A program made the position numbers and the translations under genes. The notes under the pieces are model-generated. The model was not told where the DNA came from. It made no database searches and saw nothing but the letters and a program-made list of their open reading frames with translations. 64,000 nt of DNA. Source: an uncultured Gilliamella sp. (GTDB lineage Bacteria > Pseudomonadota > Gammaproteobacteria > Enterobacterales > Orbaceae). The first letter of the stretch is position 1. Each line of letters opens with the position of its first letter. Positions 36,522 through 44,675 of the stretch are shown one piece after another. The stretch lies in NCBI GenBank assembly GCA_946481345.1, contig CAMLMY010000002.1, positions 1 to 64,000 of the forward strand. The letters run 5' to 3'.

Positions 36522-36545
36522 AGCTATATAGATTTCTAGACGTCC
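36522..36545. promoter_or_regulatory. MetJ operator (tandem met boxes) of metA
   Basis: Three consecutive 8-mers in register: AGCTATAT (4 of 8 matches to AGACGTCT), AGATTTCT (6 of 8) and AGACGTCC (7 of 8). They sit immediately downstream of the -10 of metA. MetJ with S-adenosylmethionine represses methionine genes through such tandem boxes. Only the last two are strong matches. Confidence 0.7.
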
Positions 36546-36595
36546 GTTTTTTCAGTGTTATAGAAGATAATTTATTATTGTTAGGAGCTTTTGTT

Positions 36596-37528
36596 ATGCC
36601 TATATGTATTCCTGATTCATTACCGGCAGTTGATGTTCTTCGAAATGAAAATGTATTTGTGATGACTTCAACGCGTGCTAATACTCAAGAAATTCGTCCA
36701 CTTAAGCTTCTTTTCTTAAATTTGATGCCGAAAAAAATAGAAACTGAAAATCAATTTTTGCGGTTACTTTCTAACTCATCTTTACAGGTGAATATTCAGT
36801 TATTAAGAATAGATCAGCGTGAATCTAAAAATACGCCAATAGAACATTTGAATAGCTTTTATTGTGATTTTGATGATATTCGTGAACAGAATTTTGATGG
36901 ACTTATTATTACTGGAGCGCCATTAGGTAAAGTCGCTTTTTCAGATGTTGTGTATTGGCCTAAGTTAGCTGAAATTATTACTTGGGCGAAAGATCATGTA
37001 ACCTCAACCATGTTTGTTTGTTGGGCGGTGCAAGCGGCATTAAATGTCTTATATGATTTACCTAAATTCACCCGTTCACAAAAGTTATCCGGTGTTTATC
37101 AACACCAAATCTTGCAACCAAATGCTATTTTAACCCGTGGTTTTGATGATACATTTTTAGCACCACATTCTCGTAATGCTGATTTTCCAATTGATAAAAT
37201 TAAAAACTATACCGATTTAAATATTTTAGCTGAGTCAGATATAACTGGCCCATACTTAATGGCAACCGCTGATAAACGAATGGCGTTTGTTACTGGGCAT
37301 CCAGAATATGATTCATTTACTTTGGCTAATGAGTATTATCGTGACTTGAAAGCAGGTATAAACCCTAAAATACCTTTTAATTACTTCCCAGAAAATAATC
37401 CTAATTTAACTCCGAAAGCAACATGGCGAAGTCATGCTTATTTACTATTTAGTAATTGGCTCAACTATTACGTTTATCAATTAACGCCATTTGATTTAAC
37501 GACTCGTAATTTGACAATTGATGATTAA
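36596..37528 (+). CDS. metA: Homoserine O-succinyltransferase
   Basis: 310 aa (E. coli 309). It opens methionine synthesis by acylating homoserine. The catalytic Cys lies in [10 protein letters not shown] near residue 142, and the His/Glu pair in [10 protein letters not shown] near 235. The core [24 protein letters not shown] is almost unchanged from E. coli. The ORF-track start is six codons early; AGGAG lies before the ATG at 36596. Whether the acyl donor is succinyl- or acetyl-CoA cannot be decided by eye. It is preceded by MetJ boxes. Confidence 0.95.
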   Translation: MPICIPDSLPAVDVLRNENVFVMTSTRANTQEIRPLKLLFLNLMPKKIETENQFLRLLSNSSLQVNIQLLRIDQRESKNTPIEHLNSFYCDFDDIREQNFDGLIITGAPLGKVAFSDVVYWPKLAEIITWAKDHVTSTMFVCWAVQAALNVLYDLPKFTRSQKLSGVYQHQILQPNAILTRGFDDTFLAPHSRNADFPIDKIKNYTDLNILAESDITGPYLMATADKRMAFVTGHPEYDSFTLANEYYRDLKAGINPKIPFNYFPENNPNLTPKATWRSHAYLLFSNWLNYYVYQLTPFDLTTRNLTIDD

Positions 37529-37536
37529 CTTTAATG

Positions 37537-37571
37537 ATAGATGGATTTATTAAATGAATAACTCCATCTAT
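37537..37571. terminator. Bidirectional terminator between metA and fucO
   Basis: A long stem, ATAGATGGA with TCCATCTAT, with a further TTATT/AATAA helix inside, lies between two convergent genes. It ends both metA and the rhm-fucO operon. Confidence 0.6.
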
Positions 37572-37614
37572 TTGATAATTATTAAATATTGTTAATTATG
37601 TTAAGTTACTAAAA

Positions 37615-38766
37615 TTAAAAAACTGAGTGATATAGTTTTTCAATATCTGATATATTTGTTTCTCTTGGATTTCCTTGTGTACATACATCAGCATACGCTG
37701 CTTCGGCTAATGCTGTTATGTCTTCCTTCTTCACGCCAACCATATGTAAGTTTGTTGGAATTTTGACATCATTATTTAATTGGAAAACGGCATTCACGGC
37801 TGCATTTCGAGCATCTTCAATTGTCATATCTTCAGTATTTTTTATCCCCATTGCTTTGGCTATATGACGATATTTTTCACCTGTGTACGGTGCATTATAT
37901 TGCATGATATGAGGAAGTAATATTGCATTAGCAACACCATGAGGAACATTATAAAAAGCACCTAATGGATGTGCCATACCATGAACTAAGCCGAGACCAA
38001 CATTTGAGAATCCCATTCCAGCAATATATTGACCTAAAGCCATTTGTTCAACGCCATTGAGATCACCATTCACCGAATCGCGTAGTGAACGAGAGATAAT
38101 TTCAATTGCTTTCAAATGAAACATATCACTCATCTCCCATGCACCTTTTGTGATATAGCCTTCTATTGCATGAGTCAGTGCATCAATCCCCGTTGCTGCT
38201 TTTAAACTGGCTGGCATACTAATCATCATATTAGGATCAACTAAAGTCAAAACAGGTATATCGTGAGGATCTACACAGACAAATTTTCTCTTATTTTCTT
38301 CATCGGTAATAACATAATTGATCGTTACTTCTGCTGCTGTTCCCGATGTGGTTGGAATTGCAATGATTGGGATAGACGGTTTTTTGGTTTCCGCTAAACC
38401 TTCTAAACTACGAATATCAGAAAATTCAGGATTATTTATTACAATTCCAATCGCTTTAGCGGTATCTTGCGGTGAACCACCACCAATCGCTATTAAATAA
38501 TCTGCATTTGATTGCTTAAATATCTCTATTCCTTGTTTTACAATACTAATTGTTGGATTAGGCATAACTTCATCAAATATTTGATAATCTAATTCTGCCG
38601 AATCAAGTAACTCAGTAACCTTAGTTGCAACTTTAAATTTAATCAGTTCTTTATCAGTAACAACTAAAGCTTTTTGATAGCCGCGTTTTTTTACTTCATC
38701 GATAATATTATGAATCGAATTCACCCCAAAATATGCGGTTTGATTCAAAATCATTCTATGACTCAT
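37615..38766 (-). CDS. fucO: Lactaldehyde reductase / propanediol oxidoreductase (FucO)
   Basis: 383 aa group III iron-dependent alcohol dehydrogenase, near-collinear with E. coli FucO (382). The NAD motif is GGGSPQDTAKAIG near residue 97. The metal ligands are visible in GIDALTHAIEGY (Asp, His) and GLVHGMAHPLGAFYNVPHG (two His). It reduces L-lactaldehyde to L-1,2-propanediol. It is the last gene of the rhm operon, 18 bp behind rhmA, whose aldolase releases lactaldehyde, so it completes the pathway and regenerates NAD. In E. coli fucO is in the fucose locus, not here. Confidence 0.93.
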   Translation of the reverse strand: MSHRMILNQTAYFGVNSIHNIIDEVKKRGYQKALVVTDKELIKFKVATKVTELLDSAELDYQIFDEVMPNPTISIVKQGIEIFKQSNADYLIAIGGGSPQDTAKAIGIVINNPEFSDIRSLEGLAETKKPSIPIIAIPTTSGTAAEVTINYVITDEENKRKFVCVDPHDIPVLTLVDPNMMISMPASLKAATGIDALTHAIEGYITKGAWEMSDMFHLKAIEIISRSLRDSVNGDLNGVEQMALGQYIAGMGFSNVGLGLVHGMAHPLGAFYNVPHGVANAILLPHIMQYNAPYTGEKYRHIAKAMGIKNTEDMTIEDARNAAVNAVFQLNNDVKIPTNLHMVGVKKEDITALAEAAYADVCTQGNPRETNISDIEKLYHSVF

Positions 38767-38784
38767 TTTTAACCTCTTTCTTTA

Positions 38785-39591
38785 TTAATATGAAACTGAA
38801 GATGATTTATTGGGGCTTTTTAACTGTTTAAAGTGTTTTAATCTTTCATCAATAGCCTGCATATACAGCATTGTATCCACACCTACAGCAACGAAATTTG
38901 CTCCCCATGAGATACATTTTTGCGCCATTTCGATATCAACAGCTAAAAACCCAGCAGCTTTACCTAATTGCCTAATTCTTCTAATTGTTTTTTCAATTAT
39001 TTTTTGTACGTCTGGATGCCCAGCATTATCTGGATAACCTAAGGATGCGGATAAATCTGCAGGGCCAATAAATACGCCATCTACTCCTTCGGTCATAACA
39101 ATTTCATCAAGATTTTCGAGTGCTTTTTTACTTTCAACTTGTACTAACAGACAGAGTGAATCATTGACTTGTTGCATGTACTTTTCAATTTTTCCCCAGC
39201 GGGCAGCTCTTGCTACACTAGCACCTACGCCACGGGTTCCTTCGGGTGGATAACGTGTCGCTGAAACTACAGCCTTTGCTTGTTCGCCTGTTTCAACCAT
39301 TGGTATTAATAATGTCTGAGAACCAATATCTAAAATCTGTTTTATGTTAGCTTGACTGCCTTCTAAAGGGCGCACGACAGGATGACTGGCATATGGAGCG
39401 ATTGCTTGTAGCTGGGTGAGTAAGGTTTGTGCTGTATTTGGTGCATGTTCACCATCAAGTAGTAACCAATCATATTCTGAGGTTGCAGCAATTTCAGCCA
39501 TATAAGATGTCGCTGAAGATAACCAAAGGCCAATTTGTAAATTTCCTTTGGTAATTTCTTGTTTAAATTTATTTTCCAATAGTTTTTTCAT
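38785..39591 (-). CDS. rhmA: 2-keto-3-deoxy-L-rhamnonate aldolase
   Basis: 268 aa class II aldolase of the HpcH/HpaI family (E. coli RhmA/YfaU, 267). It cleaves 2-keto-3-deoxy-L-rhamnonate to pyruvate and L-lactaldehyde with a divalent metal. Motifs: [33 protein letters not shown] (catalytic His, metal Glu region), [34 protein letters not shown] and [19 protein letters not shown]. It lies between rhmT and fucO in one operon. Confidence 0.94.
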   Translation of the reverse strand: MKKLLENKFKQEITKGNLQIGLWLSSATSYMAEIAATSEYDWLLLDGEHAPNTAQTLLTQLQAIAPYASHPVVRPLEGSQANIKQILDIGSQTLLIPMVETGEQAKAVVSATRYPPEGTRGVGASVARAARWGKIEKYMQQVNDSLCLLVQVESKKALENLDEIVMTEGVDGVFIGPADLSASLGYPDNAGHPDVQKIIEKTIRRIRQLGKAAGFLAVDIEMAQKCISWGANFVAVGVDTMLYMQAIDERLKHFKQLKSPNKSSSVSY

Positions 39592-39646
39592 TATGTTATC
39601 CCTAATGTATTAGGAGCTTATTGATAAAATCAATAAGCTCTGTTTG

Positions 39647-40912
39647 TTAACTATTTTTGTTAGTTTGTTTTAGCATGAATATAGTTATAGTGCCGATTAT
39701 TGTTATCAGTGCTAAAGTTAGTAAGCCTGCTATATTGTTATTAAAAAGCGTTTCAGCTTTTACACGAATAATTGGTGCTAAAAAACCACCAAATGCACCA
39801 AACATATTAATAAATCCTATGCCTGCTGCTAGGGCAGCTCCAGATAAAAGGTTAGTTGGTATAGTCCAAAAAACAGGTTGTACCGCAATAAAACCAATCG
39901 CCGCAAAACAAAGGGCAATAATTGCAATACTAGGACTTGCAAGTGCAGAAATTCCAATACCTAGACCTGCTACCAATAATGTTATAGCGGCGATATTTCT
40001 TCTTTCTCCAACTTTGTCTGAATATCGAGGAATAAAATAAGTACCGAATAATGCTGCAATCCAAGGAATTGCCGCTACGAGTGATGCTTTAAAACCAACC
40101 GTTGTTCCCATTAATTGAGCTACTTGTGTTGGTAAAAAGAAAATTAGCCCGTAAACACTAATTTGAATTATCATGTAAATAATGGCTAGATGCCAAACAG
40201 TGACATTACTGATAGCATCGATTATTTTAGATGTAGTTTTTACACTCTCTTCTGATGATAATTTTTCATGTAATGCTTGTTTTTCATTTTCATTTAAAAA
40301 TCTAGCATTACTGATGTTGTCATCAAGGTAAATAAAAGTGACAATACCAGCTATAACAGCAAGAATACCTTCAATAATAAACATCCAGTACCAACCTGGG
40401 TGATCTAAAAAGCCATGCATTTCTAATAAAGCACCAGATAGCGGTGAGCCAAATGTTAGCGCTAAAGGTGCTCCCATATAAAATAACCCCATTATTCCTG
40501 CGCGATGCTTTTGTGGGAACCATTGCGAAGTTAAATAGATCATACCTGGGAAGAAACCGGCTTCCGCCATACCAAGTAGTACACGAACAGTTAAAAATTT
40601 CCATTCAGAATCAGCATAAGCCATTGCAGCGGATAATAATCCCCATACTAAAGTTGTACCGCCAATCCAGTAACGAGCACCAAATTTACGCATTAATAAA
40701 TTGGCTGGTGCGCCTAAAAAAGCATACGCTACGAAGAAAATACCGGCTCCAAGTGCAAATGCTTCATTACTGAGCCCTGTATCTAATTGATATGCTGATT
40801 TGGCAAAGCCAATATTTGCGCGGTCTAAAAATGCTAATACGTATAGTATTAACATGAATGGAACAAGTCTTAAACGGGTTTTGCTTACCGCTTTTTCGAG
40901 AATATTAGACAT
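39647..40912 (-). CDS. rhmT: L-rhamnonate transporter (MFS, RhmT)
   Basis: 421 aa, twelve-helix major facilitator of the anion:cation symporter family. It aligns throughout with E. coli RhmT (YfaV), e.g. YVLAFLDRANIGFAKSAYQLDTGLSNEAFALGAGIFFVAYAFLG and WFPQKHRAGIMGLFYMGAPLALTFGSPLSGALLEMHGF. The ORF-track start is 16 codons early: GAGAGGGG lies six bases before the ATG at 40912. It takes up L-rhamnonate at the inner membrane. A hairpin lies upstream, between rhmD and this gene. Confidence 0.92.
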   Translation of the reverse strand: MSNILEKAVSKTRLRLVPFMLILYVLAFLDRANIGFAKSAYQLDTGLSNEAFALGAGIFFVAYAFLGAPANLLMRKFGARYWIGGTTLVWGLLSAAMAYADSEWKFLTVRVLLGMAEAGFFPGMIYLTSQWFPQKHRAGIMGLFYMGAPLALTFGSPLSGALLEMHGFLDHPGWYWMFIIEGILAVIAGIVTFIYLDDNISNARFLNENEKQALHEKLSSEESVKTTSKIIDAISNVTVWHLAIIYMIIQISVYGLIFFLPTQVAQLMGTTVGFKASLVAAIPWIAALFGTYFIPRYSDKVGERRNIAAITLLVAGLGIGISALASPSIAIIALCFAAIGFIAVQPVFWTIPTNLLSGAALAAGIGFINMFGAFGGFLAPIIRVKAETLFNNNIAGLLTLALITIIGTITIFMLKQTNKNS

Positions 40913-40992
40913 AAAAATCCCCCTCTCCATAAAAATTACAGAGATATAAATGATGTTCATATGAAGAAAATAATTTTATTGAATCTAAAATC

Positions 40993-41019
40993 GCAGTTTT
41001 AAGTTCCTTTTAAAACTGC
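40993..41019 (-). terminator. Attenuating hairpin between rhmD and rhmT
   Basis: A perfect 10-bp stem, GCAGTTTTAA and TTAAAACTGC, with a 7-nt loop. On the - strand it is followed by GATTTTAG. It probably sets the ratio of dehydratase to downstream gene products rather than ending the operon. Confidence 0.5.
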
Positions 41020-41056
41020 AATAAATCAATAAATAAGCTTATTATTCCTCATATAA

Positions 41057-42262
41057 TTAATGAGAATAAGGACGAATTAATTTACATTCACGATTTAATT
41101 CAACACCAAATCCTGGTTTATCAAGTACTGATTTATGAATTCTTCCATTTACAGGAACGGGTTCATTAATCAATATTGGATCAAATTGCGGACGGAGTGT
41201 TGAACAATCAGGACTCGTCATTAAAAACTCACTAAATGGGGTATTTGTGAATGTAATTACTGCATGGTGAGAATAAACGGATGAACCATGAGGTACGACC
41301 AGTTGTCCTTTTGATTTCGCAATTGCAGCAATTTCAAGTAATGTGGTTAAGCCTCCACACCAACCAACATCTGGTTGCATGATATCAATTCCAGTTTCAG
41401 ATAATGTTCTAAATGATTGAATTGTTCCATGATGTTCACCAGATGTGACCATCATTCCTGGCGGTGCATTGCGTTTTAACTCTCGGTATCCTTCATATTG
41501 TTGCGGAGGTAAACATTCTTCAATCCATTTTAAGTTATAAGGCGCACAAGCATAAGCAAGTTTTGTGGCATAATTTACGTCTTGACTCATCCAGCAATCA
41601 AGCATTAGCCAAAAATCAGGTCCACACTTTTCGCGCATGTTGGCAACCATTTCCGCATCTTTTTTGATGCCTTGATCTCCATCATGTGGTCCCCAATGTG
41701 TAGGCATCTTGCCACCAATAAAGCCCATCTCTTTTGCCAAATCAGGGCGAGCACCTGTTGCATAAAATTGAATTTCATCACGGACTGCACCACCTAATAA
41801 TTTATATACAGGTAGATCAGTCACTTTACCAAATAGATCCCAAAGGGCTAAATCAACACATGATATCGTGTTCATTACTAAACCACCTGAACCAGAATAA
41901 TACATAGTTGCATTCATCATTTGGTCGTGAATTAGTTTGATATCAGAAACACATTTTCCTTCAATAAATCTATTTAGATGTTTTTCAACAATAAAACATC
42001 CCATTTCTCCGCCTGTTGATACGGCAAATCCAATTTGTCCATTATCAGCTTCAACTTCGACAATAAGTGTTCCAAGGACGTTGATACCAAAAGATTGACG
42101 TGATTGTTCATAGTCTTTATACTTGCTCATTGGCGTGGCGATATGGTCGTCGATCCAGTGGTGGCCGCCCTGATCGTGATAGTCTGCCCCGCCACTACCT
42201 TTCTCGGCGGTTGCTCCTCCCATAAAATAAGCTCTAACTTCTTTTATTTTTGGTAGCTTCAT
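41057..42262 (-). CDS. rhmD: L-rhamnonate dehydratase
   Basis: 401 aa enolase-superfamily enzyme (E. coli RhmD/YfaW about 405), almost identical over long stretches: [43 protein letters not shown] and [31 protein letters not shown], with metal ligands in LMLDCW, IEE and SGEHH. The catalytic His is probably in [12 protein letters not shown]. It removes water from L-rhamnonate to give 2-keto-3-deoxy-L-rhamnonate. AAGGAG precedes the ATG. It sits 28 bp behind rhmR. Confidence 0.95.
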   Translation of the reverse strand: MKLPKIKEVRAYFMGGATAEKGSGGADYHDQGGHHWIDDHIATPMSKYKDYEQSRQSFGINVLGTLIVEVEADNGQIGFAVSTGGEMGCFIVEKHLNRFIEGKCVSDIKLIHDQMMNATMYYSGSGGLVMNTISCVDLALWDLFGKVTDLPVYKLLGGAVRDEIQFYATGARPDLAKEMGFIGGKMPTHWGPHDGDQGIKKDAEMVANMREKCGPDFWLMLDCWMSQDVNYATKLAYACAPYNLKWIEECLPPQQYEGYRELKRNAPPGMMVTSGEHHGTIQSFRTLSETGIDIMQPDVGWCGGLTTLLEIAAIAKSKGQLVVPHGSSVYSHHAVITFTNTPFSEFLMTSPDCSTLRPQFDPILINEPVPVNGRIHKSVLDKPGFGVELNRECKLIRPYSH

Positions 42263-42290
42263 TTAATTTCTCCTTTAAAAGTTACAAAAA

Positions 42291-43049
42291 TTATTCGTAC
42301 ATAAGACAACCCAATTCTTTTGAGATATCTTTTGCACATTCCTTGATTTTAATCGTAATTTCCGGTAATACATGGTCGGTTATTTGAAATGTTGTTCCTA
42401 CAGCCGATATTGCCGCAGCAATATTATTTTGTGCGTTAAATATAGGTGCCGCTATGCATCTTATATTGATATAATCTTCTTCATTATCAAAACTACAACC
42501 TTGTTGACGAATCTTGGCCAATTCAGTATGTAATGAACTAATGGACATAATTGTATTTGCGGTTTTTTGTTCGAAAGAAAGTTGGTTAACGATTTCAGAT
42601 ATTTTTTCGCTAGGTTGGAAAGCTAATAAGCATTTGCCGACGCCAGAACGATAAAGCGATACTTGTTTTCCTACATAAGAACGAACACTGATTGTGCTAT
42701 GTGATTCACATTTCAAAATATAATAAGCGGTTTTGTTATCTAAAATTCCTAAATGAGTTAACAGCCCGGTATTATTGGTTAATCTGGCAAGATGTTTTTT
42801 GGCTATTTCTCTAATATCAAAACAATTTGAAGCAAGCTCACCTAACTCAACTAATTTGATCCATAAAAAATAATCACCATTCTGATCTTGTTTAATAAAT
42901 TGATATGACTTTAGTTCTTCTAGTAAAAGATAAGCAGAACTTTTAGGTATTTGTAGGCCATTGATTATTTCTGCGGCACTGCATCTACCTTTAGATGAGA
43001 TAAAGTTAAGTATTTTGATTGTTCTTTGTAAAGCGGGTACTTTAGACAT
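42291..43049 (-). CDS. rhmR: IclR-family regulator of the rhm operon
   Basis: 252 aa. An N-terminal winged helix-turn-helix (VPALQRTIKILNFISSKGRCSAAEIINGLQIPKSSAYLLLEEL) is followed by the IclR effector domain (HLGILDNKTAYYILKCES, SGVGKCLLAFQP, CSFDNEEDYINIRCIAAPIFN). Position matches E. coli rhmR (yfaX), first gene before rhmD. AGGA precedes the ATG. Several TTCC-N8-GGAA type palindromes lie immediately upstream and are its probable operators, implying autoregulation. The effector is probably L-rhamnonate or its keto-deoxy product (inference). Confidence 0.9.
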   Translation of the reverse strand: MSKVPALQRTIKILNFISSKGRCSAAEIINGLQIPKSSAYLLLEELKSYQFIKQDQNGDYFLWIKLVELGELASNCFDIREIAKKHLARLTNNTGLLTHLGILDNKTAYYILKCESHSTISVRSYVGKQVSLYRSGVGKCLLAFQPSEKISEIVNQLSFEQKTANTIMSISSLHTELAKIRQQGCSFDNEEDYINIRCIAAPIFNAQNNIAAAISAVGTTFQITDHVLPEITIKIKECAKDISKELGCLMYE

Positions 43050-43054
43050 ACATT

Positions 43055-43123
43055 CCTATATATTGTACTTTTATCCTGTATATTGGATGAAGTAGATTGT
43101 ACTTTCATCAAATATTGGTACAA
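43055..43123. promoter_or_regulatory. Proximal IclR-type operator cluster of rhmR
   Basis: Two units about 30 bp apart begin TTGTACTTT and run into an AT-rich TATTGG half. They contain ATCC-TGTATATT-GGAT (a perfect 4+4 palindrome) and TTGTAC-N15-GTACAA (43097-43102, 43118-43123). A further partial copy, TTCCTATATATTGTAC, overlaps the rhmR ribosome binding region. They resemble the distal operator pair. Confidence 0.6.
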
Positions 43124-43140
43124 CTATTTAATCGCATTAT

Positions 43141-43156
43141 TGTGAACTTGATCATA
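43141..43156. promoter_or_regulatory. CRP-like site upstream of the rhm operon
   Basis: TGTGA-ACTTGA-TCATA matches the CRP consensus TGTGA-N6-TCACA at nine of ten fixed bases. It lies between the two operator clusters, about 90 bp before rhmR. This fits glucose repression of a secondary carbon source. Confidence 0.55.
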
Positions 43157-43181
43157 AAAAATTTATAATTTACAATTGGTT

Positions 43182-43227
43182 ATTCCTTTATATTGGAATT
43201 TTTGGGGTTGTTCCAATATAAAGGAAT
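43182..43227. promoter_or_regulatory. Distal IclR-type operator: 17-bp perfect inverted repeat
   Basis: ATTCCTTTATATTGGAA and its exact reverse complement TTCCAATATAAAGGAAT are separated by 12 bp. Each arm is itself a TTCC-N8-GGAA palindrome, so this is two operators facing each other about 29 bp apart. The same core recurs next to rhmR. It is most simply read as a two-dimer IclR site. Confidence 0.65.
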
Positions 43228-43359
43228 TTAAAATAGTCTAATTTATAAGATGTCTTAAATTTGAATGTTGTGATTTAAATTGAAATGATGAAATAGTGTG
43301 GTTTTAAATTAGAAACGATTTAGTAGTATAAATAAGATAACATGAAAATATTAGTTAGG

Positions 43360-43390
43360 TGGTATAGACTCCTCAATTATTTTTACAAAT
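43360..43390. repeat. 31-bp direct repeat, copy 1
   Basis: TGGTATAGACTCCTCAATTATTTTTACAAAT; 30 of 31 bases are identical to the copy at 43581-43611 in the same orientation, 221 bp apart. The reverse strand contains ATTGAGGAG, shared with other short intergenic repeats in the window. Confidence 0.8.
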
Positions 43391-43393
43391 AAA

Positions 43394-43464
43394 CTTTATC
43401 AATCAAGCAAAGATAATGATTATCTGAAAAAATAATTAACCAATAAGAATATTGATTGATAAAG
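43394..43464. repeat. 13-bp inverted repeat within the direct-repeat pair
   Basis: CTTTATCAATCAA (43394-43406) and TTGATTGATAAAG (43452-43464) are perfect reverse complements separated by 45 bp. They lie just inside copy 1 of the 31-bp direct repeat. A degenerate miniature element or a regulatory site are both possible. Confidence 0.65.
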
Positions 43465-43580
43465 ATTAATACATACCATACTATTGGCAAAAACACTGGT
43501 TAAAGGTTAATGTTATTATATCTTTACTCATTTTTGCACGTTTTTATGAGTAGTTTACTCATACTTAAAACTTAATAACA
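43465..43580. other. Rest of the rhmR-methyltransferase spacer
   Basis: AT-rich DNA with no ORF of note. The only structure is a set of ACTCAT/ATGAGT words near 43525-43565 that could form a small hairpin. Confidence 0.35.
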
Positions 43581-43611
43581 TGGTATAGAATCCTCAATTA
43601 TTTTTACAAAT
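43581..43611. repeat. 31-bp direct repeat, copy 2
   Basis: TGGTATAGAATCCTCAATTATTTTTACAAAT, one mismatch to copy 1. It lies 53 bp from the end of the methyltransferase gene. Confidence 0.8.
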
Positions 43612-43663
43612 CAAATTCAGTAACTCGAACCTAAGTAATTATATTTCTATGCGAAATATGTTT

Positions 43664-44440
43664 TTATTGTTTTTCTGCTGCTATTAAGAACATTGGCGTT
43701 GAATGATAGTTAATTTGTTCAATTTTATCCCAGACTATCTTTGATATATCGTTTTCAATATGAATATTTTTATAACCAATTGATTGTAAAATCTTCTTAT
43801 CCCATTCAGGTCTAATTTCTTTACTCAATGGTAGTAATTTGGCGATTCGTTCCATTTCTTGCGTATTGGTTTGTCGATAATGATCTTCAATGCCATAATT
43901 CATGGTATTTTGTCTATCCTGCATATATTGTGAATAAAGATCTTTATTAAAAAGAAATAGGTACCAGTTGGCATCAAAATTAAGTAATTTACCTTTAGTA
44001 CTTAACACTCTAAACCATTCTTGATATGCTAAAGTTGGATTACTCAAATTCCACGTAACATTACGCAATATAATTAAATCAAAACTATTGTCTTCGAATG
44101 GTAAGCAATGAACATCGGATAAAACAAAATTAACCTTTACTTGGTATTGTATTGCATTTTTTTTTGCTTGATTTATCATTTCTTCAGTAGCATCTACAGC
44201 AGTTACTTCATGTCCGGCTAAAGCTAACGTGATAGCTAAAAAGCCGGGCCCAGCGCCTATATCTAATACACGTAGTTTTTCTTTTTGTGGTGCATGATGC
44301 ATAATTAACTTTTGCCAGATAATTCTTTTTTCAGTTGCTAGTTCATCTTGATTGGTTTGGCTGTACTCTTTTGCTCGGTTTGCCCAATAAATGATAAGAT
44401 CCCTTAAAATATTATCATCAATATTATTCGCTAATATCAC
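43664..44440 (-). CDS. Class I SAM-dependent methyltransferase, substrate unknown
   Basis: 258 aa. The Rossmann-fold motifs are in order: LRVLDIGAGPGFLAITLALAG (SAM loop, near residue 58), VTAVDATEEMI, VNFVLSDVHCLPFEDNSFDLIILRNVTWNL, then a GKLLNFDANW strand. This is the Methyltransf_11/25 group; the second half matches no function I know. The start is GTG with a weak AGAAG upstream. It lies alone between the two sugar-acid modules and behind the terminator of the second, so it is probably not part of either pathway. Confidence 0.8.
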   Translation of the reverse strand: MILANNIDDNILRDLIIYWANRAKEYSQTNQDELATEKRIIWQKLIMHHAPQKEKLRVLDIGAGPGFLAITLALAGHEVTAVDATEEMINQAKKNAIQYQVKVNFVLSDVHCLPFEDNSFDLIILRNVTWNLSNPTLAYQEWFRVLSTKGKLLNFDANWYLFLFNKDLYSQYMQDRQNTMNYGIEDHYRQTNTQEMERIAKLLPLSKEIRPEWDKKILQSIGYKNIHIENDISKIVWDKIEQINYHSTPMFLIAAEKQ

Positions 44441-44631
44441 TTAATCTTCTCGCTTTTTATTTTGAATTTTTAATTCTGAGGTAGGTGGTATATAGTTATT
44501 AATATTACTTAATAGCATAATACTCTTTACATTACTCTATAGACAAGTTATTTAGGATTGATATTTGGAGCATTATTGAATGATCATTAAGAATGAACAG
44601 ATAGATTATATTTATTTTTAATAAATGATTT

Positions 44632-44663
44632 AAAGTGCCACTAATGTTGTTAGATGGCACTTT
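44632..44663 (-). terminator. Terminator of the second sugar-acid operon
   Basis: A perfect 9-bp stem, AAAGTGCCA and TGGCACTTT, with a 14-nt loop lies 13 bp beyond the dehydratase stop. The T run on the - strand is short and interrupted by A. Confidence 0.6.
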
Positions 44664-44675
44664 AGATTTAATTTA

